From Puniceicoccales bacterium (GTDB taxonomy: Bacteria; Verrucomicrobiota; Verrucomicrobiia; Opitutales; UBA953), in assembly GCA_031289285.1 (NCBI GenBank), contig JAITPT010000151.1, forward strand, positions 1-7,972: a stretch of 7,972 nucleotides of DNA, in the 5' to 3' direction. The notes below the pieces were generated by a model. The model was not told the origin of the DNA, did no database searches, and saw only the letters and a program-made list of their open reading frames with translations. The position numbers were made by a program, and so were the translations under genes. Of this stretch, positions 1 through 5,804 are shown in pieces; position 1 is the first letter of the stretch, and each line of letters starts with the position of its first letter.

Positions 1-1
1 A

Positions 2-119
2 TGACATCTGCACTTCGTGGCTTTGTTCGACGCACCAACAGGTGCGCCTTCACAAATCCACCAAGCGCAGCTGCCACAACATCTTCTCGCAATACTTCCC
101 CTCCAACTGCCGTTTTTAG
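2..119 (-). repeat. Left copy of a 118-bp inverted repeat
   Basis: Read on the minus strand, this segment is the same sequence as 7855-7972 on the plus strand. Position p pairs with 7974-p, and the only mismatches are at positions 4, 16, 17 and 108. Similarity stops abruptly at the inner edge (119/120), at the sequence CTAAAAACGG, while the outer edge coincides with the window end, so the full repeat may be longer. It contains a perfect hairpin, CGCACC-AACA-GGTGCG, at 31-46. Minus-strand translation stays open (TAVGGEVLRED at 111-79, then a stretch ending RRTKPRSADV). This copy has no ATG just inside the boundary. The frame is also in register with the membrane-protein gene that stops at 183, and no further stop lies between that TAG and the window edge. 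It could be a dispersed intergenic repeat or the end of a mobile element. Confidence 0.93.
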
Positions 120-141
120 ATTTAAGGGACAGGGGGGGGGG

Positions 142-167
142 GCGGGGACTAAAAGTCGCCGCCCCGC
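142..167 (-). terminator. GC-rich hairpin beyond the membrane-protein stop, possible terminator
   Basis: GCGGGG (142-147) pairs with CCCCGC (162-167), and inside it ACT (148-150) pairs with AGT (154-156) around an AAA loop, with a 5-nt bulge on one side. It lies 16 bp past the stop codon of the minus-strand gene ending at 183. A run of 11 G on the plus strand (132-142) abuts it, so the transcript would carry a C run rather than the U tract of a classical intrinsic terminator. A terminator role is inferred from position and stem strength only. Confidence 0.3.
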
Positions 168-182
168 GCCGCCGCCGTTTCG

Positions 183-812
183 CTATCGAGGTTCCTTGAT
201 TTCTGGAACAGGGATGTTCTTTGTGTTGTTTGCAATTGCAGACACAGCCGAGATACTTTCCGCAAGAAATCTTGTTACCAAGATAGTGAGGAAACCGACA
301 ACTACGGAAAGTATGATATGCGCGAAACCCGATACGCCGAGACGTGCAGCGAGTTCTTGTCCGCCGAACAAAAGGAGGAAAAGCGAGCCGAATGAGCCGA
401 CAATGGCAATGTAGGAACCCACCCATTCTCCGAGCGTCTGGAGCAAATGCGAAAAAGCAGGTGTCGCCACAAAGTCCGATTGAGCGGAAGTGATTTGTTC
501 GACCTTGGAGGAACGGTCCCACCAAAGGACAGCACTAACCCACGACGCGAGGACAATGGTCACCCAAAACAATACCACGGCGAGGACGATGTTGAACGGT
601 GCCTTTAGAATGCCGTTACTTATCCCGTTAAAGAGGACGTAGAACGGGAAAAGCAAATTAAGCACCGCAACGATGCGATATATTATTTTGAACGGTTTCC
701 TGATAAAGTCACCGCTGTCGAGAGATGACAGGTAGTGCTTTTTCATAAAGCCGCTGAGGAGGGCTGCTTTTGAGGCAATAACATCTGCCGACAGCGAGAT
801 TTTATTCTCCAC
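183..812 (-). CDS. Small four-helix integral membrane protein of unknown function
   Basis: The predicted product has 209 residues. Four hydrophobic segments are visible at about residues 43-64, 72-98, 130-150 and 163-181. The N-terminal ~40 residues are polar, a soluble loop of about 30 residues lies between helices two and three (start DRSSKVEQ), and the tail is short and charged (ends PEIKEPR). The last helix runs into RFLAESISAVSAIANNTK, an Arg-x-x-x-Glu followed by an Asn/Thr-rich stretch; this resembles the ends of several small uncharacterised bacterial membrane proteins, but I cannot assign a named family. The start used is GTG at 812-810. The frame is open back to a TAG at 899-897 with no ATG, and the next in-frame ATG is residue 23 (746). 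No Shine-Dalgarno sequence is evident at either start. GC is clearly lower than in the genes to its right. It appears monocistronic; function unknown. Confidence 0.72.
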   Translation of the reverse strand: MENKISLSADVIASKAALLSGFMKKHYLSSLDSGDFIRKPFKIIYRIVAVLNLLFPFYVLFNGISNGILKAPFNIVLAVVLFWVTIVLASWVSAVLWWDRSSKVEQITSAQSDFVATPAFSHLLQTLGEWVGSYIAIVGSFGSLFLLLFGGQELAARLGVSGFAHIILSVVVGFLTILVTRFLAESISAVSAIANNTKNIPVPEIKEPR

Positions 813-839
813 TGGCGGAACATCGTTATTGTTTTTTGC

Positions 840-881
840 TGTGTCTGTGTGCGTGTCTGTGTTTGTATCCGTGTGCGTTGT
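840..881. repeat. Degenerate hexamer tandem repeat (TGTGTC-like)
   Basis: Seven adjacent six-base units of the type TGTGTC or CGTGTG can be read from 840 to 881 (TGTGTC, TGTGTG, CGTGTC, TGTGTT, TGTATC, CGTGTG, CGTTGT). They sit about 28-70 bp upstream of the GTG start of the minus-strand membrane-protein gene, in its likely promoter or leader. In that gene's frame the minus strand would read alternating Thr-Asp, Thr-Asn and Thr-His without a stop, but no standard start codon precedes it, so it is probably untranslated. Confidence 0.7.
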
Positions 882-1334
882 TGGTAGATATTTTTCCTAC
901 TCGTGTGGCTTTTCGGAAGACGCCCCGTTTTTGCGCGTTGTGCAATGGTTTCTGGACTCCATTTTTTCCATGAATGGGAAAGGTGAAAAAGTGATAAGGG
1001 GGTGTGCCACAATCGAAAAAGGGAAGTGCCTTTTTTTGTCAGGTATTCGATGGAGGCGATTTTGCGCGTCGGGGTCGAGCGGGCGCAGGGAATTGAGCAG
1101 CGAGATGCAGAGGTATTTGCGCTCACAAAAAAAACGTTTGGAAGTCAGGTCGGCGTTGGGATTTAGATAGCGGCTCATGACGGAAGAGTGGTGGCGACGA
1201 TGTGGTTAGTGTGGCTGCGAAAAAGTGCGGCGGACGGCTCGGCATAATGCAGAAGGCGTGGCGGGCGTCAAGAGGGAAGTGGAAAGTTTTTTTGGGGTTC
1301 CTCGCTACTTTGAGTGGGAGCGCTGGTGTCGCCA

Positions 1335-1431
1335 GCCCCGCATGGGACGAGATGTGCATAACCGGAGGTGTAGCGCAGCGAAACCTCCGGTCAGCCACGC
1401 CCTTGCAACAAAGCCCCGCACGGGGCGAGAT
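1335..1431. repeat. REP-like palindromic element with flanking short direct repeats
   Basis: A 9-bp perfect stem, ACCGGAGGT (1361-1369) with ACCTCCGGT (1383-1391), encloses the 13-nt loop GTAGCGCAGCGAA. It is bracketed by two 19-nt direct repeats, GCCCCGCATGGGACGAGAT (1335-1353) and GCCCCGCACGGGGCGAGAT (1413-1431), which differ at two positions. The second carries its own perfect 5-bp hairpin, GCCCC-GCAC-GGGGC. The design (a GC-rich imperfect palindrome in a gene-free gap, with repeated tetraloop-like arms) matches REP/BIME-type elements dispersed by RAYT (REP-associated Y1) transposases. No such transposase is encoded in the window. A structured small RNA is an alternative. Confidence 0.6.
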
Positions 1432-1674
1432 TATCGGATTACCAGATACTGGTGGTGTGTATTCCGTTGCATTTTTGTGGAAGGAACGTGGTGGGCACTG
1501 CACGGGAAAGTTGCACGAACCGCATCGAAGTCAAGTAATAAAATGGCTGCCTTTTAATTCGCAAACAATAAATGGGCAAAATGTTGCTCGTGTTGTAAGT
1601 GCATGATTTATCGCGTAGTTGAGATGCGAATACTTATTTCTCCCCTTCCCCCCCCCAGCCACCCCTGCCACCCG

Positions 1675-3594
1675 CTAAATCTGGTAATTCGCCACATACT
1701 CTGCCGTCGGCGAGAGACCTTTTTTCTCGCGCCGCTTGTCGTAAAAAATGCGGATGTCTGCCGTGTCCGACTCCAAAAGTTGGCGGGCGCGCAGGAGTGC
1801 TTGGCGCGTTGAAAGGTTTGGGTTAGCGGGCTGCGCGGCGAAAATATTTTCCGCGCCGAGCACACGCGCCACGCCGCTGTTGCGCAACACCCCCAGCACA
1901 TCATCCGAGCAACCGCTTATGAGCAGGTAGCGGTTTTTGCGCCCCAGATAGCCGTGCAAAGCGTCAAGCGCCATGACGGTCGAGGCGTCCAGATGGCGTG
2001 CGTTTTTCAGGCGCAAAATAAAAATGCGGATGTTCTCCGAGTCCGCCTGCTGGCGCACCTGCGTCAAAAAAACATCCGCCGCGCCGAAGAACAATTCGCC
2101 CTCGACATGGATAATCGCGACCTGCGGGTTCGTGCGCTTGTTACTCTCCGAGACCTGCGCCAACGCCCCGCTCTCATCGAAGGCGTATTCCACCAAAATC
2201 GGCAGACTCGTCTTCTGCAAAAACAACGCCAGCGACAGCCCGATGCCCGCGTAAATCGCGATGTCGAGCCGCACCAGCAAGGCCGCCGCCAGCGTCACCG
2301 CAAACACCGCCGCATCCGAGCGCGTCGAGCGGCAGGCGACGCGGATTTGCGCGGGGATTATCATCCGCCAGCCCACGCGCATCAGCAGCGCGGCGAGCGC
2401 GGCGACGGGGATGTCGCCCAGAAACGGCGCGAGAAAAAGCAGCACCGCCAACACCGCCAGCGCGGCAAACGCACCGGAAAACTGTGTGCGTGCCCCGCTC
2501 TCGTAATTCACCGCCGAGCGCGAGAACGACGACGCGCCCGGCACCGCCCCCAGCAGCCCGCACAGCACGTTTCCCGCGCCCATGCCCAGAAGCTCTTGGT
2601 TCGGGTCAACGCCCGCCTGCCCGCTTTTCGATGCCAACGTCTTCGTGATCGCCGAAGCCTCCAACATCCCGACGATGGCGATCGCCGCCGCGCCGCCGAG
2701 GAGGTCTGGCGGCAAATCCCCAAGCACCCGCGCCACCTCTGGCAAAAACTCCGGTGTCCCGCCCGCGCCGCCCGCCATCCCCGTGCTATCGCGCAGCAGC
2801 CGGAACGGCAACACCGCCCCGCCGCCAGCCGCATGTTGCCCGAGCAGCCGCGCCGCAAACCAAGCCGCACCGAGGCCGATAAGGTATTCCGGCCAGCGCG
2901 GTCGCCATTTGTGAACAAGCGCAAAAAGCCCCAGCGCAAACGCGGCCACGCCGCAATCGCCCCACGCGACCTTGCCCGCCGCAGCCGCCCGCGCCGCGCC
3001 CGCCACCGCGCCAGAAAAACCTCCGCTGCCGCCCACCGCGCCATCCTCGAAAAACCACCGCAGCTGCCCCGCCGCGAGTATCAACCCGATGGCGGCGCTG
3101 TAGGCCACAATCACCGAACGCGAGATAAACTTTGTGACCTCCCCGAAACGCAGCATTCCCGCCGCCAACTGCGCCGCCCCGACGAGCAGCGCCAACACCG
3201 CCAGCAAACCAACCACCGAAAACGGCGACCCCGCCGCCACCGTCGCAGCCACCGTCGCCGAGGCGATGAGCGTCGCCGAGCCGGTCGGCCCAAAAATATG
3301 GTGGTGCGACGAAAAAAACACCGCACCCGCAAGCCCCCCGATTACCGCCGCCAGCATCACCGCCCCGGGCGGCACACCGAGCACAAGCGCAAAACCGACG
3401 CACTGCGGGACAGCCACAAACGCGAGCGTCGCGCCCGCAAAAACGTCTGCCTTAAACTTCGGGCGCGTGTAACCGCCAAGCTCGGAAACAAGCGGAAGAC
3501 GGATTTTCAAGATGTGCCGCCGGAGCAGCCGAAGGATTCCGGCCTCTTGCAGCGGACCTCCTGCCTCGGGTCGCAAAGCACTTGGGGGTGTCAT
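1675..3594 (-). CDS. SulP-family anion transporter with C-terminal STAS domain
   Basis: The predicted product has 639 residues, slightly above the usual 550-600 for bacterial SulP (SLC26-like) permeases. From about residue 50 to 460 it is a run of hydrophobic helices. The first follows KFKADVFAGATLAFVAVPQC, and HHIFGPTGSATL (about 98-109) matches the family's helix-3 region. Residues about 332-374 hold the SulP signature (NQELLGMG, then GASSFSRSAVNYESGARTQFSG in two blocks). A cytoplasmic STAS domain follows at about 490-585, with VEGELFFGAAD and the loop HLDAST, and then a charged tail of about 45 residues ending at TAG. SulP proteins move sulfate, bicarbonate or other anions across the inner membrane; the substrate here cannot be told, and no cysteine-synthesis or carbonic-anhydrase gene is adjacent. 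The start is ATG at 3594-3592; the frame remains open upstream to 3807, but that would overlap infC and add a non-conserved Arg-rich leader. No good Shine-Dalgarno is present. Third codon positions favour G, unlike the C-favouring genes on the other strand. Confidence 0.9.
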   Translation of the reverse strand: MTPPSALRPEAGGPLQEAGILRLLRRHILKIRLPLVSELGGYTRPKFKADVFAGATLAFVAVPQCVGFALVLGVPPGAVMLAAVIGGLAGAVFFSSHHHIFGPTGSATLIASATVAATVAAGSPFSVVGLLAVLALLVGAAQLAAGMLRFGEVTKFISRSVIVAYSAAIGLILAAGQLRWFFEDGAVGGSGGFSGAVAGAARAAAAGKVAWGDCGVAAFALGLFALVHKWRPRWPEYLIGLGAAWFAARLLGQHAAGGGAVLPFRLLRDSTGMAGGAGGTPEFLPEVARVLGDLPPDLLGGAAAIAIVGMLEASAITKTLASKSGQAGVDPNQELLGMGAGNVLCGLLGAVPGASSFSRSAVNYESGARTQFSGAFAALAVLAVLLFLAPFLGDIPVAALAALLMRVGWRMIIPAQIRVACRSTRSDAAVFAVTLAAALLVRLDIAIYAGIGLSLALFLQKTSLPILVEYAFDESGALAQVSESNKRTNPQVAIIHVEGELFFGAADVFLTQVRQQADSENIRIFILRLKNARHLDASTVMALDALHGYLGRKNRYLLISGCSDDVLGVLRNSGVARVLGAENIFAAQPANPNLSTRQALLRARQLLESDTADIRIFYDKRREKKGLSPTAEYVANYQI

Positions 3595-3786
3595 CGTAGG
3601 TTGGCGCTCACTCCTAACGCGCCCCGCCGCCGCGTCAAACGCGAAGCTCGCCACACCCGCCGCCCGCCCGCCCGCGTCCCTTCCCCTGTCGCAAAAAGCA
3701 CTTGCAATTTTCACCGCTACGCTTAACTCGCGCAGTGTTCCTTTTCTCAACAGAGCGCGAATCCAACAAACAAAAAAAACTACTGA
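3595..3786. promoter_or_regulatory. Divergent intergenic region between sulP and infC
   Basis: This 192-bp gap lies between two genes transcribed away from each other, so it should hold both promoters. I see no strong consensus boxes. On the minus strand TTGAGA (around 3752) and TTAAGC lie about 18 nt apart and are a weak candidate for sulP. On the plus strand TTGCAA at 3702-3707 has no well-spaced -10 partner. The 20 bases before the infC ATG are A-rich with no Shine-Dalgarno, and a TGA directly abuts the ATG in frame. Confidence 0.35.
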
Positions 3787-4611
3787 ATGGCCATCCAACA
3801 GCAACACGGCGCGAATCGCCCGTCATACCCCGTCAACAATACCGCCGGCGGCACACGTCGCGGACCGCAACAATTTGGCGGCAACAACGCCAACGGCGGA
3901 CGCGGCAACCGAGGGCGTGTCTCGCGCGACCCACGCGACCAAGGGCCGCGCCGCAACGACCGCATCCGCGTCCCCGAAGTGCGCGTCATAGACCCCGACG
4001 GGCAACAAGCCGGGTTGATGGACATCGCCGACGCGCTGCAACGCGCTCGCGGCTTCGGCCTCGACCTCGTCGAAATCGCCCCCAACGCCCGCCCGCCTGT
4101 CTGCCGCATCGTGGACTACGGCAAATACCTCTACGAGGAAGCCAAACGCCAACGCAAAGCCAAGGCCGCGACCGTCAAAATGAAAGAGGTCAAACTCCGC
4201 CCACGTTGCGACGAACACGACCTCATGATAAAAATCCGCCGCGCCGAAAACTTCCTCTTCCACGGCCACAAAATCAAACTCACGCTCTCCTTCCGCTTCC
4301 GCGAAATGGAGCACCCATCCGTCGGCCACGACCTCGTGCGCCGCGCCCTCGCGCTACTCGCGCACATCGCCACGGCAGACCACCCGCCACGCCAAGCCGG
4401 ACGCTCCATCAACACCATCCTCACACCCGTCTCACAAGCCAAACGCAAACTCCTCCACAACACCTCCGCCCAACCCATCGCAGATGACGACGAGGACGAC
4501 GACGATGATGATGAAGGCGAAGACAACGACGGCGACAACGGCGACGACGCCAACGACAACGACGGCGACAACAACGGCAAACCTGCCTCCGGCAACACAC
4601 ACGAGAATTGA
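3787..4611 (+). CDS. infC: Translation initiation factor IF-3 with low-complexity ends
   Basis: IF-3 binds the 30S ribosomal subunit, blocks premature 50S joining and checks the start-codon/initiator-tRNA match. The predicted product has 274 residues against about 170-180 in typical IF-3. IF3-N spans about 56-125 (RRNDRIRVPEVRVI, then LDLVEIAPNARPPVCRIVDY and GKYLYE), and a basic linker, KRQRKAKAA, leads to IF3-C at about 129-215 (KEVKLRPRCDEHD, KIKLTLSFRFREMEH, then RSINTILTP). The extra length is an Asn/Gly/Arg/Gln-rich N-terminal extension (1-55) and an Asp/Asn/Gly-rich acidic tail (about 233-264). In the motif that is usually FRGRE, the glycine is replaced by Phe171. The N-terminus is set by a TGA immediately before the ATG and by the lack of another plausible start before IF3-N; unlike the AUU of E. 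coli infC, the start is ATG. It heads a tight cluster with the amidase (8 bp gap), and rpmI and rplT do not follow. Confidence 0.95.
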   Translation: MAIQQQHGANRPSYPVNNTAGGTRRGPQQFGGNNANGGRGNRGRVSRDPRDQGPRRNDRIRVPEVRVIDPDGQQAGLMDIADALQRARGFGLDLVEIAPNARPPVCRIVDYGKYLYEEAKRQRKAKAATVKMKEVKLRPRCDEHDLMIKIRRAENFLFHGHKIKLTLSFRFREMEHPSVGHDLVRRALALLAHIATADHPPRQAGRSINTILTPVSQAKRKLLHNTSAQPIADDDEDDDDDDEGEDNDGDNGDDANDNDGDNNGKPASGNTHEN

Positions 4612-4619
4612 CCGCCGCC

Positions 4620-5804
4620 ATGCACTTCCCGCGCCCAGCATTCTTCCGCGCCGCCGCGCTCGCCGTCGCCGCGCACTGCCTCTGCGCCGTGCCCGCCGAC
4701 GCCGGTGCGCCGATGACACCGCCGACAATCTTCGAGACACCCAAACCCGCCGCCAGCACAGCAGCGCCAAAAACGCCGCCGCAAACCTCCGCCAAAAAAA
4801 CGGACGCCAAGCCCGCCGTCGCCGCGCCCGCCGCCAAGCCCGCCACATCGGCACCTGTCAACCTCGACACCACCCTCAAAAGCTGGGGCTTCACACGGGT
4901 CGCCTCTGCCAAAAAAGACACCGCGAGCTGGCGCAACCGCTCCGCCGTCTTCGAGGCCGTGCGCGACAAATCCTACCTCAACATCGTCGGCGTGCGCATC
5001 TCGCTCAGCGCACCCGTCTCCGAAAGAAACGGCGTCTGGACAATTCCCCGCTCCGACTACGACGCCTCGCTCCTACCCATCCTCTCGCCCACAGCCTCCA
5101 CCTCCACACTGCCGCGCCGCGTCCGCCACGTCCTCCTCGACCCGGGCCACGGCGGCAAAGAACCGGGCACCCAAAACGACACCCTCAAACTCGTTGAAAA
5201 AAACCTCACCCTCGACGTCGCCAAGCGCGTCAAAGCAATCCTCGAAAAACAATACGGCATCCGCGTCACCCTCACGCGGACGAACGACACCGGCCTGGCA
5301 CTCGCCGACCGCTCCGCGCTCACCAAAAAGTGGAACACCGATGTCTTCGTGAGCATCCACTTCAACGCCCTGCAAAGTGCCCCCACCGCCGCCGGCATTG
5401 AGACCTACATCCTCACCCCACGCGGGCAAACCTCCACCAACAACAGCGGCACCAGAGTCGCCAAAACAAGCGAGCTGACCGCCCGCGAACTTGGCCATTC
5501 GAGCAACACCTGGAACGTCCTCCTCGGCTACCACCTCCAAAACAGCCTCGTCCAAAAACTCAAAGCCAACGACCGCGGGTTGCGCCGCGCCCGCTTCGGC
5601 GTCCTCAAAGGAACCACCTGCCCGTCCGTCCTCGTCGAGTGCGGCTACCTCTCCAACGCAAACGAAGCACAAAAAATTTCCTCCCCCGCGCACCGCCAAA
5701 AAATTGCCGAGGCCATCACCGAAGGCATCGTCGCCTACAACACCGTCATGGAAAAACTCTCCGCCGCGTCGAAAAAAACAACAACGCGCACCGCAGCGAA
5801 ATGA
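4620..5804 (+). CDS. Secreted zinc N-acetylmuramoyl-L-alanine amidase (Amidase_3)
   Basis: The predicted product has 394 residues. A signal peptide is likely: FFR, then a hydrophobic Ala/Val/Leu stretch, with cleavage near ADA-G (about residue 28). A Pro/Ala/Lys/Thr-rich linker follows (about 30-80), then a small mixed domain (about 81-155, from LDTTLKSWGF) in the place where an AMIN or other wall-targeting domain often sits, though I cannot name it. The catalytic domain runs from about 168 to 380. The zinc ligands expected for the family are visible: His177 in LLDPGHGG, Glu193 in VEKNLTLD and His247 in VSIHFN. The catalytic Glu340 is in PSVLVECGYLSN. The enzyme should cut the bond between N-acetylmuramic acid and L-alanine in peptidoglycan, in cell separation or wall turnover. 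ATG 4620 is chosen; a TTG at 4608 would add four residues and overlap the infC stop. Its stop overlaps the next gene's start (ATGA, 5801-5804), suggesting translational coupling. Confidence 0.92.
   Translation: MHFPRPAFFRAAALAVAAHCLCAVPADAGAPMTPPTIFETPKPAASTAAPKTPPQTSAKKTDAKPAVAAPAAKPATSAPVNLDTTLKSWGFTRVASAKKDTASWRNRSAVFEAVRDKSYLNIVGVRISLSAPVSERNGVWTIPRSDYDASLLPILSPTASTSTLPRRVRHVLLDPGHGGKEPGTQNDTLKLVEKNLTLDVAKRVKAILEKQYGIRVTLTRTNDTGLALADRSALTKKWNTDVFVSIHFNALQSAPTAAGIETYILTPRGQTSTNNSGTRVAKTSELTARELGHSSNTWNVLLGYHLQNSLVQKLKANDRGLRRARFGVLKGTTCPSVLVECGYLSNANEAQKISSPAHRQKIAEAITEGIVAYNTVMEKLSAASKKTTTRTAAK

Larger units (their letters stand above)
813..1674. other. Stretch of about 860 bp with no convincing gene
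   Basis: Open frames of about 90-135 codons exist on both strands here (for example minus 1178-897 and plus 1202-1606). They overlap one another, lack Shine-Dalgarno sites, are rich in Arg, Cys, Ser and Trp, and show no domain I recognise, so I do not call them genes. The segment contains the hexamer repeat at 840-881, the REP-like palindromic element at 1335-1431 and a run of 9 C at 1648-1656 just past the SulP stop. GC is moderate, and the plus strand is visibly richer in G than C up to about 1.55 kb, opposite to the region on its right. The 5' leader and promoter of the membrane-protein gene must lie near 813-900, but I cannot pick clear -35 and -10 boxes. Confidence 0.6.

Noticed and set aside
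31..46. Integron attC-type recombination site in the repeat
   Set aside because: The 6-bp hairpin is present, but I could not find the paired R/L core boxes (RYYYAAC and GTTRRRY) in the right arrangement, and no integrase is visible.
1361..1391. tRNA or known riboswitch
   Set aside because: The stem-loop lacks a T-arm, an acceptor stem or any recognisable aptamer core, and no gene start follows it in a suitable position.
829..1606. Several 90-135 codon frames on both strands of the left gap, including minus 1178-897
   Set aside because: They overlap each other, lack ribosome-binding sites and recognisable domains, and one of them runs through the palindromic element. I could not support any of them as a gene.
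1954..3726. 590-codon open frame on the plus strand opposite sulP
   Set aside because: It is antisense to a clearly conserved SulP gene, and its product is almost entirely Arg, His, Gln, Ala and Pro, the composition expected from the shadow of a GC-rich gene.
3595..3807. Longer SulP start giving 710 residues
   Set aside because: The extra N-terminal 71 residues are Arg/Ala-rich, unlike SulP proteins, and would overlap the infC start; ATG 3594 gives a normal length.
5639..5800. Upstream ATG for the oxidoreductase
   Set aside because: It lies inside the conserved catalytic end of the amidase; the ATGA-coupled start at 5801 is followed directly by a short leader and the FAD-binding motif.
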